A stretch of DNA of 64,000 bases from Streptomyces rhizoryzae (lineage in GTDB: Bacteria; Actinomycetota; Actinomycetes; Streptomycetales; Streptomycetaceae), in NCBI RefSeq assembly GCF_023155275.1, contig NZ_JALMUV010000002.1:124001-188000 (forward strand), written 5' to 3'. Position numbers and translations under genes: made by a program. This document shows, piece by piece, positions 11,424-20,840 of this stretch. Every line of letters begins with the position of its first letter. The first letter of the stretch is position 1. The notes under the pieces were generated by a model. It did no database searches. It was not told the origin of the DNA and saw only the letters and a program-made list of their open reading frames with translations.

Positions 11424-12164
11424 ATGACCATCCCTCCTGATTTCCCGCGCGACGCCGCCGCCGTCCGCGACGCCACCGACCGGCTGCTGGTCTCCCTGGG
11501 GAAACTCGACGACGAGGCGGTCGGCGAACCGTCGCTGCTCCCCGGCTGGACCCGCGGTCACGTCCTGGCCCACCTGGCCCGTAACGCGGACGCCCTGGTC
11601 AACCTCCTGACCTGGGCGCGCACCGGCGTCCGCACCCCGATGTACACCAGCGCCGAGGCGCGCGACGGCGACATCGAGCGGGACGCCGACCGCCCGCTGG
11701 CGGCCCACCTGGACGATCTGCGGGAGAGCGCGGACCGCTTCACGGCGGCCGCGCGGGCGCTGCCGGCGGACCGCCGGGACTACCGCGTCGAGATGCGCAA
11801 CGGCGTGGTCGAACGGGCCGACCGGCTGGCGCTGCGCCGGCTGGCCGAGGTCGAGCTGCACCATGTCGACCTGGGCGTCGGCTACCTCGTCGAGCAGCTG
11901 CCGCCGCCCTTCCTGGACAGCGAGCTGGGGTTCCTGTCCGAGGTGAAGTTCGCCGGGCACCCGGACCTGCCCGACCTGGAGCTGCGGACCGGCGACGGCC
12001 GCCGGTGGCGCACCGGACGCGGCGCTTCCGACGGCGCCGGCGCCGGCCCCGACGTGGTGGTCAGCGGCGCCCCGGCCGACCTGGTCGGCTGGCTGACCGG
12101 GCGCGGCGACGGCGGGCGGCTGACCGTCCAGGGCGGGCCGCTGCCGGCCGTCCCCCCGCTCTAG
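11424..12164 (+). CDS. Maleylpyruvate isomerase / mycothiol-dependent enzyme
   Basis: A 246-residue member of the mycothiol-dependent maleylpyruvate isomerase (DinB-like) family. The N-terminal helical bundle carries the metal-site His in GWTRGHVLAHLARNA and a second conserved segment EVELHHVDLGVGY. The C-terminal SCP2-like part reads VVVSGAPADLVGWLTGR. The natural substrate is unknown; the family transfers or isomerises thiol adducts in actinomycetes. TAGCGT at 11412-11417 is a -10 placed 6 nt before the ATG and there is no ribosome site, so the mRNA is probably leaderless. The MBL gene follows by 10 bp. Confidence 0.9.
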   Translation: MTIPPDFPRDAAAVRDATDRLLVSLGKLDDEAVGEPSLLPGWTRGHVLAHLARNADALVNLLTWARTGVRTPMYTSAEARDGDIERDADRPLAAHLDDLRESADRFTAAARALPADRRDYRVEMRNGVVERADRLALRRLAEVELHHVDLGVGYLVEQLPPPFLDSELGFLSEVKFAGHPDLPDLELRTGDGRRWRTGRGASDGAGAGPDVVVSGAPADLVGWLTGRGDGGRLTVQGGPLPAVPPL

Positions 12165-12174
12165 AGTTGGTGGC

Positions 12175-12831
12175 ATGACCTACAGCGGAGCAGTGAAGGT
12201 CGGCGGACCGGCCGACGTGCACGAGCTGACCGACCTGATGATCTCGAAGGTCGCGGTCGGTCCCATGGACAACAACGCGTATGTGCTGCGGTGCCGTGCG
12301 ACCGACGAGCAGTTGCTGATCGACGCGGCCGCCGAGCCGCACACGCTCCTCACCCTGATCGGCGACAGCGGCCTGGCGTCCGTGGTCACCACGCACCAGC
12401 ACGGCGACCACTGGGGCGCGCTGCGCGAGGTCGTCGACGCGACGGGGGCCCGGACGTACGCCGGGCGGTACGACGCGGAAGGCATCCCCGTCCCGACGGA
12501 CGTCCTGGTGGAGGACGGCGACACGCTCACCGTCGGCCGGGTCCGGCTGACCGCCCGCCACCTGACCGGTCACACCCCGGGCAGCATCGCGCTGGTCTAC
12601 GACGACCCGCACGGCCATCCGCACGTCTTCACCGGGGACTGCCTCTTCCCCGGCGGGGTCGGCAACACCTGGGGCAGCGCCGAGCGGTTCACCAGCCTGC
12701 TCGACGACGTCCAGCACAAGCTCTTCGACCGGCTTCCGGACGAGACCTGGGTGTATCCGGGCCACGGCGCGGACACCACGCTCGGCGCGGAGCGGCCGCA
12801 TCTTGCCGAGTGGCGGGAGCGCGGCTGGTAG
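12175..12831 (+). CDS. MBL-fold metallohydrolase (glyoxalase II-like)
   Basis: A 218-residue metallo-beta-lactamase fold hydrolase. The metal-binding signature is THQHGDHWGAL, with later ligands in LTGHTPGS, FTGDCLF and YPGHG. This pattern is that of glyoxalase II and related thioester hydrolases. It follows the mycothiol-type isomerase by 10 bp, and the stop codon TAG of that gene also forms the start of TAGAGT at 12162-12167, a possible -10 of its own placed 7 nt before the ATG. The pairing suggests hydrolysis of a mycothiol conjugate; that is inference. Confidence 0.9.
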   Translation: MTYSGAVKVGGPADVHELTDLMISKVAVGPMDNNAYVLRCRATDEQLLIDAAAEPHTLLTLIGDSGLASVVTTHQHGDHWGALREVVDATGARTYAGRYDAEGIPVPTDVLVEDGDTLTVGRVRLTARHLTGHTPGSIALVYDDPHGHPHVFTGDCLFPGGVGNTWGSAERFTSLLDDVQHKLFDRLPDETWVYPGHGADTTLGAERPHLAEWRERGW

Positions 12832-12859
12832 CGGCCGGGCCGCCGCTCTCCGCGACGGG

Positions 12860-12888
12860 CCCGGCGGGCGCTCCTCGCCCGCCGGGCT
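12860..12888. terminator. Bidirectional terminator between MBL and TerC genes
   Basis: A perfect 12-bp stem (12860-12871 with 12877-12888) and a CTCCT loop lie in the gap between convergent genes. Confidence 0.75.
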
Positions 12889-12920
12889 CCGTGCTGCCGG
12901 GACCGCGCCGCCGCCCGGGG

Positions 12921-13952
12921 TCAGCCCCGGGCGCCCGCCTCCTCGGCGGCCGCGTCCCGCTCCCCGTCCGCCGCCGCGGCGGAACCCTCCGCGGGCTCCC
13001 CGGCCGCCGCCTGGCGCTTCGCGGCGCGCAGGCTGGTCACCGTGGTGACGGCCAGCACGGCGCAGATCACGCCCAGCGAGACGGGGATGCTGATCTCCGG
13101 GACGGCCACCCCGGACTCGTGCAGGGCGTGCAGCACCAGCTTCACGCCGATGAACCCGAGGATCACCGACAGGCCGTAGGAGAGGTGCACCAGCTTCTTC
13201 AGCAGCCCGCCGATCAGGAAGTACAGCTGCCGCAGCCCCATCAGCGCGAAGGCGTTGGCGGTGAAGACGATGTACGGGTCCTGGGTGAGGCCGAAGATCG
13301 CCGGTATGGAGTCCAGCGCGAACAGGACGTCCGTGGTGCCGATCGCCAGCATGACGATCAGCATCGGCGTCATCAACCGCCGCCCGTTCTCGACGATGAA
13401 CAGCCGGGTGCCGTGGTAGCGGTCGGTGGACGGGAAGCGGCGCTCCACCGCCTTCAGGAAGCGGTTCTCCTCGAACTCCTCGTCCTGCTCGCCGGCCCGC
13501 GCCTCCCGGATGAGCTTCCACGCCGTCCAGACGAGGAACGCGCCGAAGAGGTAGAAGACCCAGGAGAAGTTGGCGATGATCGCGGCGCCCGCGCCGATGA
13601 ACCCGGCCCGCAGCACCAGCGCGATCAGCACCCCGACCATCAGCACGCGCTGCTGGTAGACGGCCGGGACCGCGAACTTGCCCATGATCAGGACGAAGAC
13701 GAAGAGGTTGTCGACGCTGAGCGACTTCTCGGTGATGAAGCCGGCGAAGAACTCACCGGCCGGCGCGCCGCCGCCGAACGCCAGCAGACCGAGCCCGAAC
13801 AGCGCGGCGAGCCCCACCCAGACGCCGGTCCAGATACCGGCTTCCTTCAGGGACACCTCGTGGGGCTTGCGTCCGCCGATGAAGAAGTCGACGGCGATCA
13901 GGGCGGCCAGACCGAGGATGGTCAGGGCCCACAGGGTCGGGGAAACGTCCAT
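12921..13952 (-). CDS. TerC-family integral membrane protein
   Basis: A 343-residue polytopic membrane protein of the TerC family. The ATG at 13952 has GGAGGAGCC directly upstream. Membrane segments begin at once (TLWALTILGLAALIAVDFFI), and the family's acidic intramembrane motifs are visible (SLSVDNLFVFVLIM and TTDVLFALDSIPAIFGLT). TerC proteins are linked to tellurite resistance and, in recent work on relatives such as Alx, to manganese export. The C-terminal 45 residues are Ala/Glu-rich and cytoplasmic. A neighbour set of ter genes is absent. Confidence 0.93.
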   Translation of the reverse strand: MDVSPTLWALTILGLAALIAVDFFIGGRKPHEVSLKEAGIWTGVWVGLAALFGLGLLAFGGGAPAGEFFAGFITEKSLSVDNLFVFVLIMGKFAVPAVYQQRVLMVGVLIALVLRAGFIGAGAAIIANFSWVFYLFGAFLVWTAWKLIREARAGEQDEEFEENRFLKAVERRFPSTDRYHGTRLFIVENGRRLMTPMLIVMLAIGTTDVLFALDSIPAIFGLTQDPYIVFTANAFALMGLRQLYFLIGGLLKKLVHLSYGLSVILGFIGVKLVLHALHESGVAVPEISIPVSLGVICAVLAVTTVTSLRAAKRQAAAGEPAEGSAAAADGERDAAAEEAGARG

Positions 13953-14049
13953 GGCTCCTCCGGCATGGTCGTACGGCACTCACAGCGTCGTCGCTGCCGG
14001 GGGACTCCGGTGCCCCTCCATACGAGAAAGGGTAAAGGAGAACCATGAA

Positions 14050-14091
14050 ATGGCAAAGAAAAATACAAAAGCGCTGGTGGGGCGGGGGTGA
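14050..14091 (+). CDS. Possible 13-residue Lys-rich mini-ORF
   Basis: ATG GCA AAG AAA AAT ACA AAA GCG CTG GTG GGG CGG GGG TGA encodes MAKKNTKALVGRG. It sits in a conspicuous AT-rich pocket (14034-14071) inside very GC-rich DNA, with AAAGGAG about 12 nt upstream; a nearer ATG at 14045 is in another frame. The frequent AAA codons are unlike the neighbours. It could be a real short peptide, the remnant of a gene, or a by-product of a regulatory AT-rich element. Low confidence. Confidence 0.25.
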   Translation: MAKKNTKALVGRG

Positions 14092-14100
14092 GGCCCCCCC
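14084..14100 (-). terminator. Probable terminator after uvrB
   Basis: GGGGG (14084-14088) can pair with CCCCC in 14094-14100 around a TGAGG loop, 16 bp after the uvrB stop codon. It is short, so support is limited. Confidence 0.4.
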
Positions 14101-14115
14101 GCGCCCTCCGGGCCG

Positions 14116-16263
<2,148 letters not shown>

Positions 16264-16270
16264 GGGATCC

Positions 16271-16293
16271 ACCGTACGACCCGCCACTGACAA
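16271..16293 (-). promoter_or_regulatory. RecA-NDp/PafBC-type DNA-damage promoter of uvrB
   Basis: On the minus strand: TTGTCAGTG (16293-16285), an 8-bp spacer, then TACGGT (16276-16271). This matches the mycobacterial LexA-independent damage promoter TTGTCRGTG-N8-TAnnnT exactly. The transcript should begin at or next to the uvrB ATG. Confidence 0.85.
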
Positions 16294-16762
16294 TCGATGC
16301 CGCACCGGCCCTGACCTGCGGTTTTCCGGAAGGGATCGGGCGGCGGGGCGGCGGGGGCGCCACGGGACCGGCCCACGCGGGCGGCTCGGCCGCTCACGGC
16401 GCGGCCCCGGCGCGGGGCGGGGCGCCGGGACCGGCCCGCGCCGGTGCGCCCCGGACCCGGCCGGCAAAAACGGTCAACTGCGCGACGGGTGACTCCTCGT
16501 CGGCCGAGATGCGCGGACGCCGCGCCTCCGGCAAGTTGGACGGCGTCGGGACGTACGTCTGCTGCACGGCCATTCCGGGCATCCTGCAACTGCGACGCTC
16601 CGCACGGAACACCGGCCCTCTTCCGTTCAGCGCCCGGACACCGCACGTCCGCCTCCCCCTCCCGCCCGGCTGCGACCCTTCCGTCCGTCCGCCCCGTCCA
16701 CCCCCTCCACCCCGCCCCCCACCGCACCTCAGCTCACGTCCACGACGTCACGAGGAGTCCGT
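16294..16762. other. Gap between uvrB and the phosphodiesterase gene
   Basis: About 470 bp with no gene I can support. The right part (about 16640-16735) is a marked pyrimidine-rich tract on the plus strand, just before the GAGGAG ribosome site of the next gene. The several reading frames across it lack a ribosome site and have no recognisable content. Confidence 0.5.
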
Positions 16763-17644
16763 ATGCGTATCCGCCCCGTCGCCGCCCTCGCCGGCGCGCT
16801 CCTGGGTCTGTCCGCGCTCGCCCTCCCCACCGCCGGCGCCCAGGCCGCGGCCCCCGGGCATCCCCCGGTGGTGGTCGGCCACCGCGGCGCCGCGGCGTAC
16901 GCGCCCGAGAACACGCTCGCCTCCGTGGACACGGCGCACCGGCGCGGGATCACCTGGGTCGAGAACGACGTCCAGCGCACCAAGGACGGCGAGCTGGTCG
17001 TCCTGCACGACACCTCGCTGGCCAGGACGACCGACGCCAAGAAGGTCTTCCCGGACCGCTCCCCGTGGAACGTCGGCGACTTCACGCTCCGGGAGATCGA
17101 GAAGCTGGACGCGGGCAGCTGGTTCGGGGCGAAGTTCAAGGGGGAGCGCGTGCCGACCCTGGAGGACTACCTCGACGAGGTGGAGCACAACGGCCAGCGG
17201 CTCCTGATGGAGCTGAAGAACCCCGAGCTGTACCCGGGCATCGAGCGGCAGGCCCTCCGGGAGCTGCGCGAGGAGGGCTGGCTGGACAAGGGCCACCTCA
17301 AGAAGCGGCTGATCATCCAGAGCTTCAACGCCGACGCGCTCAAGAAGGTCCACCAGCTGAACCGGTCCGTCAAGACGGGCTTCCTCGGCAGCCCCTCGGT
17401 CGCCGACCTGCCCAAGTACGCCGCGTACTGCGACCAGATCAACCCGCCCCACACGGCGGTCACCCATCCGTACGTGGACGCCGTGCACGCGCTCCGGGGG
17501 CCGCACGGGCGGCGGCTGGAGCTCTACACCTGGACCGTCGACGACGCCAAGACCGCGGTCACCTCGGCCGGCCTGGGCGTCGACGGGGTCATCAGCAACA
17601 AGCCCGACGTGGTCCACCAGGCGCTGGACGACGCCGGGTACTGA
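16763..17644 (+). CDS. Secreted glycerophosphodiester phosphodiesterase
   Basis: A 293-residue exported enzyme. A Sec signal peptide (MRIRPVAALAGALLGLSALA, cleavage after GAQA) is followed by a GDPD TIM-barrel: GHRGAAAYAPENTL (catalytic His and Glu), ENDVQRTKDGELVVLHD (metal ligands and second His) and LLMELK. It hydrolyses glycerophosphodiesters to glycerol-3-phosphate and an alcohol, probably for phosphate or carbon scavenging outside the cell. The ATG has GAGGAG upstream. No pho box was recognised. Confidence 0.94.
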   Translation: MRIRPVAALAGALLGLSALALPTAGAQAAAPGHPPVVVGHRGAAAYAPENTLASVDTAHRRGITWVENDVQRTKDGELVVLHDTSLARTTDAKKVFPDRSPWNVGDFTLREIEKLDAGSWFGAKFKGERVPTLEDYLDEVEHNGQRLLMELKNPELYPGIERQALRELREEGWLDKGHLKKRLIIQSFNADALKKVHQLNRSVKTGFLGSPSVADLPKYAAYCDQINPPHTAVTHPYVDAVHALRGPHGRRLELYTWTVDDAKTAVTSAGLGVDGVISNKPDVVHQALDDAGY

Positions 17645-17705
17645 CCGCCCGGGGCGCGGCGGAGAGCGGGTCCGGCGGCGGCCGCCGGTTCCGTTCCCCG
17701 CCGCG

Positions 17706-17728
17706 TTGTCAGTGGCCGGTCCTAGGCT
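17706..17728 (+). promoter_or_regulatory. RecA-NDp/PafBC-type DNA-damage promoter of ogt
   Basis: TTGTCAGTG (17706-17714), 8-bp spacer, TAGGCT (17723-17728). The GTG start of the methyltransferase is 7 nt after the -10, so the transcript is predicted to be leaderless. Confidence 0.85.
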
Positions 17729-17734
17729 GGGCAC

Positions 17735-18346
17735 GTGACCAACGCAGAGCACGTTCCCGGACCGGCCGCGGCTCCCGCCGCCGCCGAGGACGCCGCCCCT
17801 GAGGCGGGCCGCCCGGCCCGCCGCGCGTGGGGCTGGCGGCGCGTCGCGGCGCCGATCGGCCCGCTGCTGCTGGCGGCGACCCCGCAGGGCCTGGTCCAGG
17901 TGGTCTTCCACGCGGACGAGCCGGTGGTGCGGCGGGCGCTGACCCGTCTGGAGCACCTCTTCGGCGGGCCGCCGGTGCCGGGCATACCCCACCTGGAGAC
18001 GGCCGCCGATGAGCTCGGCCGGTACTTCTCCGGTGCGCTGCGCGCCTTCACGGTCCCGCTGGACTGGTCGCTGTCCTCCGGCTTCAACGCCCGGGTGCTG
18101 CACGCCCTGGCCGACGGCGTTCCGTACGGCGGCGTGGTCGGCTACCAGGACCTGGCCGACCGGGTCGGGGAGCCGGGCGCGGCCCGCGCGGTGGGCGCGG
18201 CGATGGGTTCCAACCCGCTCCCCGTGGTGGTGCCCTGCCACCGGGTCGTGGCCAGCGACGGCGGGATCGGCGGCTTCGGCGGCGGCCTGGAGACCAAGCG
18301 GCTACTGCTGGCCCTGGAGGGCGTGCTGCCCGCTCCGCTGTTCTGA
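17735..18346 (+). CDS. ogt: Methylated-DNA-protein cysteine methyltransferase
   Basis: A 203-residue suicide repair protein that removes alkyl groups from O6-alkylguanine. The active-site motif VPCHRVV contains the acceptor Cys168; the helix-turn-helix (GYQDLADRVG) and the LALEGVLP end match the Ogt/Ada C-terminal domain. The N-terminal 45 residues are an Ala/Glu/Pro-rich extension. The GTG at 17735 coincides with the predicted transcription start of a damage-type promoter. The gene name follows the family; the protein could also be called Ada-C-like. Confidence 0.93.
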   Translation: MTNAEHVPGPAAAPAAAEDAAPEAGRPARRAWGWRRVAAPIGPLLLAATPQGLVQVVFHADEPVVRRALTRLEHLFGGPPVPGIPHLETAADELGRYFSGALRAFTVPLDWSLSSGFNARVLHALADGVPYGGVVGYQDLADRVGEPGAARAVGAAMGSNPLPVVVPCHRVVASDGGIGGFGGGLETKRLLLALEGVLPAPLF

Positions 18347-18446
18347 GGCGGCCGCCCCGCGCCACGTCCCGTCCCGTTCACCGCCCGTCCCGGCCCGTGC
18401 CGAAGGCGCCCCCGCCGGCGGCCGGCCCCGTCCCGAAGGCCCGCGC

Positions 18447-18989
18447 ATGTCCCGTCAGATCGCCCTGCTCCGCGGTATCAACGTCGGAGGCCACAACGCC
18501 TTCCCCAAGGCCCGCCAGCTGGAGCTGGCCCGCTCCCTGGGGTTCCGGGACGTGACCGTCCTGCTCCAGACGGGCAACCTCGTCTTCGCCGACCCGGGGA
18601 CGCCCCCGCAGGAGACCGCCCACCGGATCGAGGAGCGGATCCTGGCCGAGCTGGGGCTGACGGTCCCGGTGGTCGTCCGGACCCGGGACGAGCTGGCCGC
18701 CGCGGTCGCTGGCAATCCGTTCCCGCAGGCGGCACCGGAGCCGAAGACCCTGCATGTGACGTTCCTGTCCGGCGTGCCGGCCGACACCGCCCGGCTGGAC
18801 GCGCTCGACGCGGACGCGTTCGCCCCCGACCGGTTCCGGCTGATCGGGCGCGAGGTGTACCTCTGGTGCCCCCAGGGCATCGGGCGCTCCCGGCTGGCCG
18901 ACGCGGTCAGCCGCGCCCGCCTGGGGGTGACGGCAACCGCCCGCAACTGGAGCACCGTCACCAAACTGCTGGCCCTGGCCGACGCCTGA
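18447..18989 (+). CDS. DUF1697 family protein
   Basis: A 180-residue DUF1697 protein. The family hallmarks are the N-terminal LLRGINVGG, the segment LLQTGNLVF, and VTATARNWSTVTKLL at the C-terminus. The function of the family is unknown. The ATG at 18447 gives the normal N-terminus; the ribosome site is weak. It lies 100 bp after ogt on the same strand and could be read through from the damage promoter. Confidence 0.9.
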   Translation: MSRQIALLRGINVGGHNAFPKARQLELARSLGFRDVTVLLQTGNLVFADPGTPPQETAHRIEERILAELGLTVPVVVRTRDELAAAVAGNPFPQAAPEPKTLHVTFLSGVPADTARLDALDADAFAPDRFRLIGREVYLWCPQGIGRSRLADAVSRARLGVTATARNWSTVTKLLALADA

Positions 18990-19041
18990 ACCGCCGGCCC
19001 GGTCGCCCGGACCGCCGGTGGCGCGCCCCGGGGGCGGGGCG

Positions 19042-19503
19042 TCAGCGCCAGCCGTGGAGCTCCCGCAGCCGGTTGGCGACGAGGTTGAAGCGGCCCCGGT
19101 CCAGCGCGCACGCCTCCCGCCGCATGCCCTCCGGGTGGACCCTCAGCACCCGGTCCACCGCGACCCAGGAGTCGCGCCCGGCACGGTCCCAGGGGCCGGC
19201 GCCGATCGCCACCCAGTCCCGGTCGTCGCTGTGGCGCTTGCTCGACAGCTGCACGGCCAGCAGCGTCCCGGCGGTCTCCCGGGCGACGACGAGCACCGGC
19301 CGGTCCTTGCCGCGCCCGTCATTCTCCTCGAACGGCACCCAGGTCCAGACGATTTCGCCGGGGTCGGGGTCGCCGTCCGGGTCGGGGGCGTAGGACATCG
19401 CCACGGTGCGGACGGTGCGCGGCGGGATCTCCACCGTCGCGGTGGGCCCGTGGCTGCCGGGCAGCGGCGGGTGCGGGTCAGCTGCGTTGAACGACGTGGT
19501 CAT
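19042..19503 (-). CDS. PemK/MazF-like protein without partner
   Basis: A 153-residue protein whose middle part has the PemK/MazF pattern: GEIVWTWVPFEEN, then DRPVLVVAR and LLAVQLSSK. The N-terminal 45 residues are a Pro/Thr-rich extension. MazF-type toxins are mRNA endonucleases, but this subgroup is common in Streptomyces without a neighbouring antitoxin, and none is seen here. A -10, TAGCGT at 19515-19510, stands 6 nt before the ATG, so the mRNA is probably leaderless. Activity is inference. Confidence 0.75.
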   Translation of the reverse strand: MTTSFNAADPHPPLPGSHGPTATVEIPPRTVRTVAMSYAPDPDGDPDPGEIVWTWVPFEENDGRGKDRPVLVVARETAGTLLAVQLSSKRHSDDRDWVAIGAGPWDRAGRDSWVAVDRVLRVHPEGMRREACALDRGRFNLVANRLRELHGWR

Positions 19504-19569
19504 CCCCGCACGCTACCGGCCGGGCCGAACGCCGCGGTCGGCGGCCCGGGTTCGGCCGCCGCGGGCCGA

Positions 19570-19592
19570 TTGTCAGTGGTCGGCCGTACGGT
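19570..19592 (+). promoter_or_regulatory. Orphan damage-type promoter, antisense to the kinase-like gene
   Basis: TTGTCAGTG (19570-19578), 8-bp spacer, TACGGT (19587-19592): a full match to the RecA-NDp/PafBC form. It points to the right, into the 3' end of the minus-strand gene 19611-20252. No plus-strand gene that I can support follows. Confidence 0.75.
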
Positions 19593-19610
19593 TTTCGACA
19601 GCGGGGCGGT

Positions 19611-20252
19611 TCAGTCGGCCGTGCCGCTCCAGGCCGGCCGGCGGGGGTCGTCAGCCCGTACGACGACGTCCGCCGCCTCCTCGGGCCGGGTCTCCGCCTC
19701 GTAGCGGGCGAAGGCGGGCAGCGTCCAGCGCTCGTCCCGCGGGGTCCGGCGGGCGAGGGCGGCCGGTGACAGCTTCAGGTGCACGCTGAGATCGAAGGGG
19801 AACCAATGGCCGAGCAGCAGCGGACCGTGCAGCAACAGCACACCGCCGGGCGGCAGTTCCACGTAGGCGCTGCGGGTCGCCCGGTCGGTCACCGGGTCCC
19901 ACAGGTCCGGCAGCACGCGCCCGGTGCCGCCGGGCTCCAGCGGCTGGAAGACCTCGCGCCACAGGGCCCGCCGGTCGAACCACTCGTCGTGGTAGGCGTC
20001 CGCGTCCTCCCTGCCGTATTCCAGCCGCAGCGAGGCGGGCCGCAGGAAGCCGTGGACGCCGGCCTTGTGGACCGCCCGCCCCCGCAGCCGGAGTGCCTCG
20101 GCGAGCCGCCCGGCCAGGTCGCCGGGGGTCGCCGCGGGAGCCCCGTCGACCGCCACCCGCAGCCAGGGGCTCCCGTCGTGCGCCGTCAGCGCGTCGATGC
20201 GCCCGGCGAGCACGTCGGTCAGCCGTTCCCAGGTGATCGCTTCGAGCCGCAC
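19611..20252 (-). CDS. Uridine kinase-like protein with degenerate P-loop
   Basis: A 213-residue protein with the overall layout of uridine/nucleoside kinases: a beta strand WLRVAVDGAP at the P-loop position, a conserved RPASLRLEYGREDADAYHDEW-like lid and a GGVLLLHGPLLL strand. The Walker A loop, however, reads GAPAATPGDLAG and lacks the Gly-Lys-Ser/Thr needed for ATP binding. It is therefore probably not a standard kinase. The start GTG at 20252 has no ribosome site; CAGAAT lies 6 nt upstream. I do not know its role. Confidence 0.8.
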   Translation of the reverse strand: MRLEAITWERLTDVLAGRIDALTAHDGSPWLRVAVDGAPAATPGDLAGRLAEALRLRGRAVHKAGVHGFLRPASLRLEYGREDADAYHDEWFDRRALWREVFQPLEPGGTGRVLPDLWDPVTDRATRSAYVELPPGGVLLLHGPLLLGHWFPFDLSVHLKLSPAALARRTPRDERWTLPAFARYEAETRPEEAADVVVRADDPRRPAWSGTAD

Positions 20253-20293
20253 CCGGCCATTCTGCCCCGGCGGCGGCCGCCGGGCGCGCGGGG

Positions 20294-20737
20294 TCAGCCG
20301 GGGTGCGGCCCGCCGGACTGCACGGGGCCGGAGACGAAACCGGCCTGGATCACCACACCGTGCATCTCGCTGTGGTTGTTGATGGTGTTGTGGATGTCCC
20401 GGACGGTGCCCTGGTCGCGCCGGGGCGCCACCTCGTCCAGGAGGGCGCGCAGCTCGTCCGCCGCGGCCGGGTCCTCGGCGAGCAGCCGCCGCAGCCGGGC
20501 GCCCCAGACCGCCGCCACGCCCTGCGGGACCGCCTCGTCGCCGTCCTCCCGGGCGCTCAGCACGTCGTCCCGGGCCGCGTCCAACTCCCGTTCCACCGAC
20601 GCCTCGTCACCGGCGTCCCGCCGCCGGGCGAGCAGCGCCGCCACCCGGCGGCGGACCACCGCCCAGCCCTCGGTCGCCATCTGCTGGACCAGCGTGGTCG
20701 CCCCGGCCGTGGCCAGCGTCACCAGTTCGGTTTCCAT
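20294..20737 (-). CDS. Small protein with C-terminal RHIM-like amyloid motif
   Basis: A 147-residue protein. Residues 1-40 form a hydrophobic/amphipathic helical part (METELVTLATAGATTLVQQM and following), then a charged helical middle, then at 117-139 the sequence NTINNHSEMHGVVIQAGFVSG and following. This tail matches the bacterial amyloid signalling motif class that resembles the animal RHIM (HGxVIQAGxxxG core). In actinobacteria such motifs link a STAND sensor to a small effector; the STAND ATPase at 27239-29398 carries the same core at its N-terminus. A role as a membrane-active effector is inference. ATG with GAGGGGG upstream. Confidence 0.75.
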   Translation of the reverse strand: METELVTLATAGATTLVQQMATEGWAVVRRRVAALLARRRDAGDEASVERELDAARDDVLSAREDGDEAVPQGVAAVWGARLRRLLAEDPAAADELRALLDEVAPRRDQGTVRDIHNTINNHSEMHGVVIQAGFVSGPVQSGGPHPG

Positions 20738-20840
20738 CGGACCCCCTCGTGCGTGGTGCGCGCGGTGCCGCGCACGGTGTCACGGTAGAGAAGCGGGCCG
20801 CCTCCTGAACAGCCGCCCGGCCGGGTGGCGCGGTCGGCCG

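Noticed and set aside
13953..14049. yybP-ykoY manganese riboswitch before TerC
   Set aside because: The leader is short and lacks the conserved core; only a small GGGG/CCCC hairpin is seen.
16264..16272. GTG at 16272 as the uvrB start
   Set aside because: It would lie inside the -10 TACGGT; the ATG at 16263 is at the predicted transcription start.
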